A DNA stretch of 64,000 nucleotides from Nitrospirota bacterium (GTDB lineage: Bacteria > Nitrospirota > Nitrospiria > SBBL01 > JAADHI01). The position numbers and the translations under genes are program-made. Of this stretch, positions 27,020-36,993 are shown piece by piece. Below the pieces are notes generated by a model. That model searched no databases. It saw nothing but the letters and a program-made list of their open reading frames with translations, and was not told the DNA's origin. Each line of letters begins with the position of its first letter. Positions within the stretch are counted from its first letter, which is position 1. The DNA lies in contig JAJDBX010000074.1 of assembly GCA_029261135.1 (NCBI GenBank), positions 28,235 to 92,234 on the forward strand, in the 5' to 3' direction.

Positions 27020-29644
27020 CTACCCAAAATATCCGGGATGCTTTTTCCCCGGCATTGATTGTTTAGAAGCTTCAGAGAGAACTGTGTTCTTTTTTAAACT
27101 AGAAGTTTCATTAATCATTTTTTCATCTAAATCTAGGATATTGCCTATAAATACCTCAAAAGATTTCGATTCTCTGAGATACTCCAAGACAATTTTTTGA
27201 TCTTTTAAAACGATAGTTCTATTTTCAGCGGCATAGATTACATATTCAGAAAATGTTTCGATATCCGCAAATGGTGCGACAAGCAACTTCTTTGATAGAC
27301 CTCCCAGTTCATTTCCAAGTAAAGGGTTCTCCATGGCAACAACTGGACACTGATATTCTAATGCTTCAAACACTTGAGTTGGAAAATTCCCTTCAAATTC
27401 AGAAGTAAATGTTAAACAAGTTGCATGATGATAAAGCCACGAAAGAGTGCTGTCACTTATCGCAGGAGCCAAGTGAAGAAAGGAATCCATTTTTTCTTTC
27501 CTTATCAAATCCGATAGTGAACTTGGAATACTCCCAGATGTTAATAGTAATTGAATGTGAAGATCAGGACGCATCTTCCTGATAAGAATCCATGACCGTA
27601 TAAGTAGGTCAAGCCGTTTATTTGGATGGGGCTGTGTTGGATAAAATATAAAATTTTTATTGAAAAGTTTACTGACTACACTCTGATCTGCCTTATCTTT
27701 GTGTCTCTCTTTACTCATACTTAGAAAGGGCATCGGAAACATAACAATTTTTTCTTTGGCTATTGCTAAACTACAATCGGGCAAATACTCAGCTGTATAT
27801 CTTGAGTTAGTCAGAACAGCAGTAGCTATTGCTGCCAGTCTGTGCCCTAATTTGACGTGCAAATCATTTTCTGGAAAATAATCTCTGCCTTTGAACAAAT
27901 GAGGCATATAGTCAGGAATATATGCCAAAATTCTCTCAAAATTAGCTGAGAGTACTTCAGGAAAAAGATAATAATGTGGCACAACAACATATCTCCATCC
28001 TACCCATCTCTTTCCTGGTTCAAGAGGGGAGTTTTTTGTCCAAACAAACTTGGAAATCAACTTCACGCACTTAACCTTCAAATGAGTTCCAGCAACAACA
28101 AGCCTGTTCTGAGTAGTCAGGATAACTTTATATAATCTAGTAATGAATCGCTCAAATAAACTTAATGATGATGAATTATGGACATATCGACTATGAATAT
28201 TCTGAAGTATTGATGACTTTCTAATGAAAAACCTTAAGGACCTTAAAACCACACCATTATGAACTCTTATCGAACCTGAAGGCTGGCTAGTAAGCCCCAA
28301 CCCTAAATCTTCAACGGAAATCACGGATACAAAATTAGGATTATCACAATGCGAAGCATAAAATCCGTGTGTATTGTTTAAATCATCAGGCCAAGCCGTA
28401 ACAACAACAGGAATATCTGAACGCGTTAAAGCTTTAACGAGCTGGCGCATAACACGGGGGATTCCGTGCATTGTACTATATTCACCATTTGAGAATATAT
28501 ACGCTCCACGAAAGTGTGCAAATAAAAGAACAGGATTTTTTTCAGAAGACATAACTTTTATAGACGCAGAAGATACCAGAGGACTCCTAGAATTATCTGA
28601 TTCGTCTAAAATCTCATGGATTATGCTAGAAAATATAGGTAATCCATACGATTTCGAATACCGTTCTGCAACATCTTTTTGACTAGCCACTATTTCTTCT
28701 ACAAATTTGACATCCCCTTTTATTAACATCTTTGATTTTCTGAGAGCCTCATCTTCATCCGAAACTAACCCAGGAGAAGAAAAATTAAAATACCTATGTA
28801 ATAATGATCCAGGGAAGTACAATACAGGACCACCAAGCATCATCATTTCAATAGGTGGTAAGTAACAAACATTACGTTCTCGATAAGTGTAAAGGTACCC
28901 AGAAAGAGAGAGAAAGCCATCCAGATAGCAATTCCTCGGTAATGTGCCAACAAGATTTGGATCAAAACTTTCCTCAATCTGAGCTCCGTAATAACGAAAA
29001 CAACGTTGCTCGAAATAAGACTTAAGATAAATAAAATGCTGTTTGTAATATGCGTTTGATATGTTTGGACAAGTCAACCCTATTTCGGGCTTCTTGGGCT
29101 GCTCCTCCTGCCAATGATTACGTAAGGATAATACATCATCTGTTATCCAGTATGGAGCAATCTTTCCCCTATTCATCAGCCAATACTGCTCGTCAGAAGC
29201 CGTTTCAACGCAATGGGGGAGAAACCAAAAATTGTCATGCTCTTGAATAAGTCGGTCGCCTCCATTATACGAAAGGCTCTCACTTAAGGTTCCAATCTGC
29301 CCAAAGGTCCTGTAAATTACAGTTTTTTTAAATACCTTCAATATGGAAACCAGCCAATCAGGATTAATGGTTACAATCACAGCGTCAAAATATTCATTCA
29401 ATATTTTAGAGGTTTCATTATTGATTGAGTTATAAAAAAAATTATATGTTGATAGCTTCTGGTGAATTTCTTCAGGCAATGTAGTTTTGCTTGCTTTCCA
29501 ATCTAGCTCAGCAGATTGGTCTTGAATATTACTCAGATATGGGGGATTAAATACCTCATACTCCAAATCACGCAGTGTGGCCAATTCAGTACAAACTAAA
29601 ACCTTATGCATACCTAACCAAAATATTCGCTTCTTTTCTCTCAT
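27020..29644 (-). CDS. Two-domain glycosyltransferase (CgeB-like plus GT4)
   Basis: 874 residues. The first ~350 resemble the spore-glycan CgeB-type GT-B half: CFRYYGAQIEESF, then YLPPIEMMMLGGPVLYFPGSLLHRYF and EALRKSKMLIKGD. The C-terminal ~480 residues are a second GT-B enzyme, beginning near RGAYIFSNGEYSTMHGIPRVMRQLVKAL. Its donor site is NFIFYPTQPHPNKRLDLLIRSWILI ... TFTSEFEGNFPTQVFEALEYQCPVVAME, with the E-x7-E motif of GT4. Such double enzymes can add two alternating sugars in one chain. Specificities are unknown. Confidence 0.83.
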   Translation of the reverse strand: MREKKRIFWLGMHKVLVCTELATLRDLEYEVFNPPYLSNIQDQSAELDWKASKTTLPEEIHQKLSTYNFFYNSINNETSKILNEYFDAVIVTINPDWLVSILKVFKKTVIYRTFGQIGTLSESLSYNGGDRLIQEHDNFWFLPHCVETASDEQYWLMNRGKIAPYWITDDVLSLRNHWQEEQPKKPEIGLTCPNISNAYYKQHFIYLKSYFEQRCFRYYGAQIEESFDPNLVGTLPRNCYLDGFLSLSGYLYTYRERNVCYLPPIEMMMLGGPVLYFPGSLLHRYFNFSSPGLVSDEDEALRKSKMLIKGDVKFVEEIVASQKDVAERYSKSYGLPIFSSIIHEILDESDNSRSPLVSSASIKVMSSEKNPVLLFAHFRGAYIFSNGEYSTMHGIPRVMRQLVKALTRSDIPVVVTAWPDDLNNTHGFYASHCDNPNFVSVISVEDLGLGLTSQPSGSIRVHNGVVLRSLRFFIRKSSILQNIHSRYVHNSSSLSLFERFITRLYKVILTTQNRLVVAGTHLKVKCVKLISKFVWTKNSPLEPGKRWVGWRYVVVPHYYLFPEVLSANFERILAYIPDYMPHLFKGRDYFPENDLHVKLGHRLAAIATAVLTNSRYTAEYLPDCSLAIAKEKIVMFPMPFLSMSKERHKDKADQSVVSKLFNKNFIFYPTQPHPNKRLDLLIRSWILIRKMRPDLHIQLLLTSGSIPSSLSDLIRKEKMDSFLHLAPAISDSTLSWLYHHATCLTFTSEFEGNFPTQVFEALEYQCPVVAMENPLLGNELGGLSKKLLVAPFADIETFSEYVIYAAENRTIVLKDQKIVLEYLRESKSFEVFIGNILDLDEKMINETSSLKKNTVLSEASKQSMPGKKHPGYFG

Positions 29645-29756
29645 ATATTACCTGTTAGAATAGAGATCTGAATCCCTTAAAGTAATTTCTAAAATTTTCC
29701 TTCGGATTTTTCCAACAACAAACCTCAAAAACACACGATCCGATAATGGATATTCT

Positions 29757-31130
29757 TTAGAATTTTCCAAAACACTCTTGAATGTTAGTTGCAATCAAAC
29801 AGATAAATTTCTTAAGAATAATGTTAATTTCTCGAAATACCCTTGTTAACCTCCAGGATCGGCTCTGATATATCATATCGAGCTGCTGTTCTCGTTCTAC
29901 TAGCGTCTCCGCAAGCTGAAAAGCTTCATGCTGACTAACCTTTAACTTATTACCGAGCTGTCGTTCTCGCTCTTTTAACTTATTACCGAGCTGTTGCCCT
30001 TGTTCCGCCAACCGCAATACTTCGTCTTCTTTCCCCTGAATTTGGATCAACATCTTATGATTAATAAAGGCTCCAGAAGACTCTAAACGTCTCGCTAACC
30101 CCCTGGCTCTAACAGCATCAATTACAGACTTTTTTGGAGCCAGTTCATTTTGCGGCACATTCCAAATGTTTGGCTCGTGCTCCTGACGCAAGGAAAGCAA
30201 TGTATCAAGTTGCGATTGACAATAGCCATTTAGTAAAAGATCTTTATGCACTTGATCTTCAAGTTTCTGAAAAAAGGCAGTGTCTTCTTTACCGTAACGC
30301 GCTTGACTGACCTCACAATCCGAGAAATCAAGCCCATCAATTCCTAAGTCAGCCAAACACTTGAGCGTCTTCTCACGGGAGGTCATTGAATCGCTTAAGA
30401 CATCAATATTGATAAGCGTGTCAGCATGCTCCATGCCATTCAAGAGCCCCAAACACCAAAGCGTATAAAAGACAAGATAACTGTGTTCAGCTGATAGTTT
30501 TCTCTCACCAAAATGGGTAAATTCAATTTGGATGTCTTCACTATGAAACTCCTTAAAACCGACCTTCAGCTTCAGTGAAGCGATCACTTTGGGGGAACCC
30601 GGAGCGTTCAGTATCAGCTGATTAACAATATCGAAATAATCCGTGACTTTGTAAGACCACCACTGATCCCAAGGATTGCGCCAAAGGTAAAGATGGACAC
30701 CACCAAGGTCTTGTTGAATTGCTGCTATACGTAAAGCCGTCCGGCATTCTTGTATCACCGGCCGCCCCTGTGCCCCATCGACAAGGGCACAAAGGTATTT
30801 AGATCGCTGGCTATGTGCATACATTCCATAATAGTCATCATAAATGATTTCTTTAGTTATACTTTCTCGCCAATGTTTCACCGTATTATGGAGTTCATAG
30901 AAATGAGGTCTTTCCAATATAGGATGCCGAAGACTTCTCACGTTTTCCCCAGTGCAGTTTAGCATGTCATCTGGATTATCCTTTGACAAAAGTGCTATTT
31001 CATGAATCGGCTCTTGATAACACCAATACCCCACGGGAGAGCGACGAAAAACGTTAAATAAATACGTGCTACCCGATCGAAAGAGGGAATGAATAAAAAT
31101 CGGCGATACCTTATTTTGAGAGTCCATCAT
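29757..31130 (-). CDS. Sulfotransferase-like protein with C-terminal coiled coil
   Basis: 457 residues. IFIHSLFRSGSTYLFNVFR (11-29) matches the 5'-phosphosulfate loop of PAPS-dependent sulfotransferases, and LWRNPWDQWWSYK (149-161) the 3'-phosphate-binding motif. After about residue 360 comes a charged heptad stretch with two copies of an 11-residue unit (QLGNKLKERER), ending in the IYQSRSWRLTRVFREI segment common in long-chain polysaccharide enzymes. It lies 16 bases after wzt. It may sulfate the polymer or its end; whether PAPS is the true donor is unproven. Another group-transfer reaction is possible. Confidence 0.8.
   Translation of the reverse strand: MMDSQNKVSPIFIHSLFRSGSTYLFNVFRRSPVGYWCYQEPIHEIALLSKDNPDDMLNCTGENVRSLRHPILERPHFYELHNTVKHWRESITKEIIYDDYYGMYAHSQRSKYLCALVDGAQGRPVIQECRTALRIAAIQQDLGGVHLYLWRNPWDQWWSYKVTDYFDIVNQLILNAPGSPKVIASLKLKVGFKEFHSEDIQIEFTHFGERKLSAEHSYLVFYTLWCLGLLNGMEHADTLINIDVLSDSMTSREKTLKCLADLGIDGLDFSDCEVSQARYGKEDTAFFQKLEDQVHKDLLLNGYCQSQLDTLLSLRQEHEPNIWNVPQNELAPKKSVIDAVRARGLARRLESSGAFINHKMLIQIQGKEDEVLRLAEQGQQLGNKLKERERQLGNKLKVSQHEAFQLAETLVEREQQLDMIYQSRSWRLTRVFREINIILKKFICLIATNIQECFGKF
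29941..29994. repeat. 33-bp tandem repeat inside the coiled-coil coding region
   Basis: The 21-base string TTTAACTTATTACCGAGCTGT occurs at 29941 and again at 29974, a period of 33 bases (11 codons), with similar flanks. It encodes the duplicated QLGNKLK unit of the sulfotransferase coiled coil. In-frame gain or loss of a unit would change the length of the coil. Confidence 0.75.
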
Positions 31131-31146
31131 CTATACATGATCTGTT

Positions 31147-32382
31147 TCAATCTAATTCTATTTCAAAATTCGCATCAAGCCACGAACTTCCAATAAAAAA
31201 TGTCTTGTCTGAGTTCATCACTTCAAAAACAATGGCGTTATCCGTCTTATGGAAACATTTGTCAAAATGAGTATCAGTGTTTGTTAGTCCAAAACATATT
31301 GAGTATGAGCCAGGGCCTAAATTACAGTCAAAAACAAGCCGAAATGATACTTTTTGACCTGAAGCGAGATCCTCTAATACTTGCTTTGTATGCCATGTGT
31401 TAGCGCCCCAGATGATATGACCGGTACGATCTGTTATTCTGTGACCAAGTACAAGTTTTTTGAGTTTAGATTGGACAATGACCTGAGATTCAATCAACAG
31501 TTTTTGGCCAACACACACCTTTTGTATCGGCAACCCGGTGTTTGCATCCTTCAATTCAAGTGATTCCAGGTAAGCCTCCTTTGTCCCAAATTCTGTAACC
31601 AACCAACCATTTTTTTTACGCCTTTGCTCAATGCCAAGCTTAGTATTTTCTTTTTCAGCAATTAGAGCATTGTAGTAGTCAACTACTTCGTCAGGCATAG
31701 CATCCTTTAGGATTCTGCCCTTATCTAATAATATTACTCTTTCGCATAATGCTCGTACATCCTCCATGCCGTGGGTAACAAATAGTAGAGACGTCCCCTG
31801 CTCTTTGAATTGTCGTATACGATCAAAACTTTTATGCTGGAAATACATATCACCCACCGAAAGAGCCTCATCGATAATCAAAATTTCTGGTCTGAATGCA
31901 GTTGCTACGGAAAATGCGACACGCATCTGCATTCCAGTAGAATACGTCTGTATCGCTTGATCAAAATATTCTCCAATCTCAGCAAATGCCTCAATTTCCG
32001 GCATCATAGCGTCGACTTCTGATTGGGTAAACCCCATCAAACCTGCCGAATGAAGAACATTTTGCCTGCCAGTCAGTTGGACATTGAAACCCATGCCCAA
32101 CTCCAAAATAGCAGAAACGCGGCCACTAATTTGGACAGTTCCTTCAGTAGGTCTAAGTGTACCAGTAATAAGTTTGAGGAGGGTACTCTTACCTGCCCCG
32201 TTCTGCCCAACAATACCCACCGCTTCTCCTGGCTCAATTGCAAACGAAATTTGTCGGAGCACCCATTGCTCCGACAAAGAGTGAATTGGGAATCCGAACC
32301 AAGATAAAACACGACGCCATTCACTTGAATAACCAATAAATGCTTTTCCCAAATTGTTAACACAAAGTCGTCCCTGGCTCAC
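31147..32382 (-). CDS. wzt: ABC-transporter ATPase for polysaccharide export, with C-terminal carbohydrate-binding domain
   Basis: 411 residues, starting at a GTG that overlaps the Wzm stop (GTGA). Walker A is GQNGAGKS (59-66), the signature reads YSTGMQMRVAF near 147-157, and Walker B with its Glu is ILIIDEALSVGD (about 167-178). The signature's STGM in place of LSGGQ is normal for Wzt/KpsT/RbfE-type exporters. Residues ~260-411 form the extra Wzt C-terminal domain, which in known systems reads the modified non-reducing end of the glycan before export. The window's methyl- and sulfotransferase candidates may provide that end group. Confidence 0.92.
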   Translation of the reverse strand: MSQGRLCVNNLGKAFIGYSSEWRRVLSWFGFPIHSLSEQWVLRQISFAIEPGEAVGIVGQNGAGKSTLLKLITGTLRPTEGTVQISGRVSAILELGMGFNVQLTGRQNVLHSAGLMGFTQSEVDAMMPEIEAFAEIGEYFDQAIQTYSTGMQMRVAFSVATAFRPEILIIDEALSVGDMYFQHKSFDRIRQFKEQGTSLLFVTHGMEDVRALCERVILLDKGRILKDAMPDEVVDYYNALIAEKENTKLGIEQRRKKNGWLVTEFGTKEAYLESLELKDANTGLPIQKVCVGQKLLIESQVIVQSKLKKLVLGHRITDRTGHIIWGANTWHTKQVLEDLASGQKVSFRLVFDCNLGPGSYSICFGLTNTDTHFDKCFHKTDNAIVFEVMNSDKTFFIGSSWLDANFEIELD

Positions 32383-33173
32383 AGCACATCCACCATTTCA
32401 GCACTGGCTCTACGGAACAGGAATAAAGCCCCAAGTATCAACAATGCTGAAACTACCGACACCCCCACTAGCCCTTTCCATGGTGGCGCCGTCCCAAAGA
32501 CTAGAACATTCTGATAGGCTGTTACAATATGTGATAATGGATTCAGAACAAGCCAACCCTTAAAGCGCCCTGGAATAATGCTCTTCATATAAACGATTGG
32601 GGTAAACCAAAACAAAAACTGAAAAACAACAGGAGTGATCTGTCCCACATCTCGAATAAACACATTAAGCACTCCTAAAATCAAACCAAGACCAATCGCC
32701 AATACCATATTTAAAATAACCAGAACAGGAAGCCAAAGAATCATAATGCCGGGCGTATGGCCTAACAATGAGAACACGACAAGAGAAGCTAAAAAAAGTG
32801 CAGAATTACTGACAAGTGCACTGCCTGACACAATTAAGGGTAAACAAATTTTTGGGAATACAAGTTTCTTAAGTATATTGCTATTTTCTAAAAATATATT
32901 CAAACAACGCATTACAATTTCTAAAAATAAAGACCATGCTAGCATCCCAGCCATCAAATAAATTGCATAGGCGTAGGTATTTGTGATCCCAGGGAGCTTC
33001 GCTGACATTATTAATGATAAAACAAATGCATAAATTACCACCTGTGCAAGAGGATGGAGAATCATCCAAATCACGCCTAATTTGCTTCGAGCAAATCGAG
33101 TTAAGAACTCCATTTTAATTGAGGATATAATAAAATGCCTATACTTCCAAGCTCCTTTGAACATCTCTGTCAT
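32379..33173 (-). CDS. wzm: ABC-transporter permease for polysaccharide export
   Basis: 264 residues with six predicted transmembrane helices and the N-terminal amphipathic start MTEMFKGAWKYRHFIISSIKMEFLTRFARSKLGVIWMILHP, typical of the ABC-2 Wzm/RfbA/TagG group. It forms the inner-membrane channel with Wzt for polyprenyl-linked glycan. The gene overlaps wzt. The long 3' flank of the neighbouring gmd-like gene (about 240 bases) probably carries its promoter. Confidence 0.93.
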   Translation of the reverse strand: MTEMFKGAWKYRHFIISSIKMEFLTRFARSKLGVIWMILHPLAQVVIYAFVLSLIMSAKLPGITNTYAYAIYLMAGMLAWSLFLEIVMRCLNIFLENSNILKKLVFPKICLPLIVSGSALVSNSALFLASLVVFSLLGHTPGIMILWLPVLVILNMVLAIGLGLILGVLNVFIRDVGQITPVVFQFLFWFTPIVYMKSIIPGRFKGWLVLNPLSHIVTAYQNVLVFGTAPPWKGLVGVSVVSALLILGALFLFRRASAEMVDVL

Positions 33174-33410
33174 ACTTAGTCCTGCGGTGAAAAATTTCGT
33201 TGATTTAGTCTCTAACTAGGTACGGGGAGACCCTGTGGAACAACGTTCCCTATTCAACTAAACAATGCTTATGTTAGGATATGTCGGGAACAGATATCAA
33301 TATTTATAAAACAACAACGAAATCTTTGAGGAACATTTGCCGTTTTTCCAGAACAAGTTTTTTTGCCTAAACAACACGCGACAAACGCTTCAGACAATTC
33401 AATCACATTG

Positions 33411-34388
<978 letters not shown>

Positions 34389-34581
34389 TTAAGCAGAGGA
34401 CAACGTGAGGTCTCACATCACCTGTTCTATCATAAAAAAATACAATCTACCTTAATATTACAAATTGTGAATTGAGTTATCAAAACTGGCCTACATCTTA
34501 AAGAACGTATTCTTTAAAAAAAATAACCCCCAATAAAAGCTTAAGAGCATCAGCTGTTTATACCAGATATAGTATGCTCAT

Positions 34582-35073
34582 TCAAGCAGAAAGCTCCGCT
34601 AAATCCAATACAAAAGGTGATTCAGAATCATCTTCATGCCTAATCTCATCAATTTTTTCTTTCTTCCTCTGGCCCATAAAAAGACGGTTAGGACAGTTGA
34701 TCACAACACCATCTTTTTCACCCACGTTTTGATAGGCATGAACCACCCCCTCAGGGACAATAACAACTGCGCGCGCGTCTTCACCAACGACAACCTGAGT
34801 TTTATTTTGATATGTTGGGCTGCTCTTCCTATTATCCCAGAGCGTCACCTTAAAATTTGATGGCCCAACAAAACAAAAATAATCTGTCTGCTCAATATGC
34901 TCATGTGGCCCTCGCATGATGCCAGGATAGGACAGAGAAATATAAGACATGACCGGGAAGACCGATTTTTCCACTTCATCTTCTCTAAAAAGTTCTGCAA
35001 GCCATCCTCGCTCATCCACATATTTTTTAATGGGGCGGATTTCGACCCCGACAATATCTCCTTTTTTAAACAT
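34582..35073 (-). CDS. rfbC: dTDP-4-dehydrorhamnose 3,5-epimerase family protein
   Basis: 163 residues, a little shorter than typical RmlC. The ATG at 35073 overlaps the rfbD stop (TGATG). The cupin core has DERGWLAELFRED, then MRGPHEHIEQTDYFCFVG with the conserved His, and VVIVPEGVVHAYQNVG. It epimerises C3 and C5 of dTDP-4-keto-6-deoxyglucose. The canonical N-terminal RHIH segment is replaced by the HEHIEQ form, a subgroup seen in RfbC-like proteins. The four genes rfbC-D-B-A are adjacent, which supports the assignment. Confidence 0.85.
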   Translation of the reverse strand: MFKKGDIVGVEIRPIKKYVDERGWLAELFREDEVEKSVFPVMSYISLSYPGIMRGPHEHIEQTDYFCFVGPSNFKVTLWDNRKSSPTYQNKTQVVVGEDARAVVIVPEGVVHAYQNVGEKDGVVINCPNRLFMGQRKKEKIDEIRHEDDSESPFVLDLAELSA

Positions 35074-35918
35074 CACGGCTCCGACCCAGAACAAATAAAT
35101 TGTTTAAGGGCTATCTCCCAATGGGGGAGAGAGCTTTTTATCTTTTCTTTTGCCTTTTCTACTGAAAGGGCTGAGTACAAAGGACGGCTGGCGGCACGTG
35201 GAAATTCAGCACTCGAACATGGAAGCAATTCTACTCTCAACCCTGCCTCTTCAACGATCTTACAGGCAAATTCATACCAGCTACAACATCCACTGTTAGT
35301 CAAATGATAAGTACCGGTAACCTTTTGCTTGATCAATTCTAATGTCGCTTTTGAAAGATCTTCAGTCCATGTCGGGGAACCCACTTGATCATGAACCATC
35401 TTTAGAACCCTGTTTGTTTTCGCGAGATTAAGGACTGTATCGACAAAATGATTTCCGCCACTCCCGTAAAGCCACTGGGTACGAATAATGAGATGATCTT
35501 GGAGGCGAGTTCGAATTTGACACTCCCCTTCCCACTTTGATGCACCATAAACATTGATTGGATGAATAGGATCTTCCTCTTGATACGGGGTATTGGACGA
35601 GCCATCAAAAACATAATCCGTGCTAAAGTGAACTAGAAAAGCCCCGATTTGACGGGCAGCGTCTGCGATGTTCCCTGGCCCTGCCCCATTGACTAAAAAA
35701 GCCCGTTCTTTTTCTTGTTCACAAAGATCAACCTGCGCAAAAGCTGCACAGTTCACAATCAACTCGGGTTTAAATAATTGCACCGCGTCCTGAACGGCAA
35801 GCTCATCGGTAACATCCAAAACATCGATATCAACAGGCAATAGTTCCCAATCTTTGGGAAAGCTCTTTATAAATGCTTGTGCAAGCATTCCATTTGCACC
35901 TGTAATCATTGCCTTCAT
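35073..35918 (-). CDS. rfbD: dTDP-4-dehydrorhamnose reductase
   Basis: 281 residues. MKAMITGANGMLAQAFIK, then NCAAFAQVDLCEQEKERAFLVN, and STDYVFDGSSNTPYQEEDPIHPINVYGASKWEGE (Tyr and Lys of the catalytic YxxxK in YGASK) are diagnostic of RmlD. It reduces dTDP-4-keto-L-rhamnose to dTDP-L-rhamnose with NADPH. The gene overlaps rfbB by 4 bases (ATGA) and rfbC by 3, so the three are coupled. Confidence 0.94.
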   Translation of the reverse strand: MKAMITGANGMLAQAFIKSFPKDWELLPVDIDVLDVTDELAVQDAVQLFKPELIVNCAAFAQVDLCEQEKERAFLVNGAGPGNIADAARQIGAFLVHFSTDYVFDGSSNTPYQEEDPIHPINVYGASKWEGECQIRTRLQDHLIIRTQWLYGSGGNHFVDTVLNLAKTNRVLKMVHDQVGSPTWTEDLSKATLELIKQKVTGTYHLTNSGCCSWYEFACKIVEEAGLRVELLPCSSAEFPRAASRPLYSALSVEKAKEKIKSSLPHWEIALKQFICSGSEP

Positions 35919-36919
35919 AAAGAAACACCATAGATTTTTTCATACATTTGGCGATATTCTCCTGACTTGACTCTTGTCCACCAGTCTGTGTGCTTACAAT
36001 ACCAGTGAATTGTTTCCTCAAGAGCGGATTCAAGCGAATACACAGATTTCCATCCCAATTCCTTTTGAATTTTCTCTGGATTAACGGCATAGCGCCGATC
36101 ATGTCCAGGGCGATCTTTGACGTGCTGAATCAATGACACCGGTTTTCCCAAGGCATTTAAAATAAACTGAACAATGTCCAAGTTGGTTTTACCGTTTTCT
36201 GATCCAACATTATAAATCTCTCCGACTTCCCCTCTATGAAATACCTGATTAATCGCTTCACAGTGGTCCAACACGTAGAGCCAATCCCGGATGTATAAAC
36301 CATCGCCATAAACAGGAAGTGCCTTGTCTTCCAAAGCATTTGAAATCATCAAGGGGATTAACTTCTCTGGAAACTGGTAAGGTCCGTAGTTATTAGAACA
36401 ACGGGTAATGATTGTCGGTAATCCATAGGTTTTGTAGTAAGATAATACCAACAAATCAGAACTCGCCTTACTTGCCGAATACGGACTGCTGGGCGTAAGG
36501 ATGTTTTCTTCTCTAAAATCTCCTTCTGGACAACTTCCATAAACTTCATCTGTTGAAATGTGGATAAAACGACGGTGGCAGTGCTTCTTTGAAGCTTCTA
36601 ACAAGACCAAAGTGCCATAAATATTTGTTTGAATAAACACCTCAGGATTGACTATTGAGCGGTCAACGTGAGTTTCAGCGGCAAAATGAATGATGGCGTC
36701 TGTCTCCGCCGATAACTGATCTACCAAGACCTGATCAGAAATATCCCCACATACAAATTGATGTCTCGAATTTCCCTTAAGATCAACGATGTTATCCAGA
36801 TTTCCCGCATACGTTAATTTATCTAAGTTAATGATTGAATCGTCTGGGTTCTGTTCTAAAAAATAACGAACAAAATTACTTCCAATAAAACCAGCACCTC
36901 CTGTCACAAGAATCTTCAT
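35915..36919 (-). CDS. rfbB: dTDP-glucose 4,6-dehydratase
   Basis: 334 residues. ILVTGGAGFIGSNFVRYFL (2-20), HFAAETHVDRSI, ISTDEVYG with the catalytic Asp-Glu pair, and YSASKASSD with Tyr and Lys are all RmlB signatures. It oxidises C4 and removes the C6 hydroxyl of dTDP-glucose. The product feeds both the rhamnose route and possibly the C-methyltransferase at 25663-26901. Confidence 0.95.
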   Translation of the reverse strand: MKILVTGGAGFIGSNFVRYFLEQNPDDSIINLDKLTYAGNLDNIVDLKGNSRHQFVCGDISDQVLVDQLSAETDAIIHFAAETHVDRSIVNPEVFIQTNIYGTLVLLEASKKHCHRRFIHISTDEVYGSCPEGDFREENILTPSSPYSASKASSDLLVLSYYKTYGLPTIITRCSNNYGPYQFPEKLIPLMISNALEDKALPVYGDGLYIRDWLYVLDHCEAINQVFHRGEVGEIYNVGSENGKTNLDIVQFILNALGKPVSLIQHVKDRPGHDRRYAVNPEKIQKELGWKSVYSLESALEETIHWYCKHTDWWTRVKSGEYRQMYEKIYGVSL

Positions 36920-36993
36920 GCTGCTCCGGGGACAAAGTTAAGATAAAAAAGACTACAAAAAACAATAAACACTTATTTAAAGACTAGGAGAGA

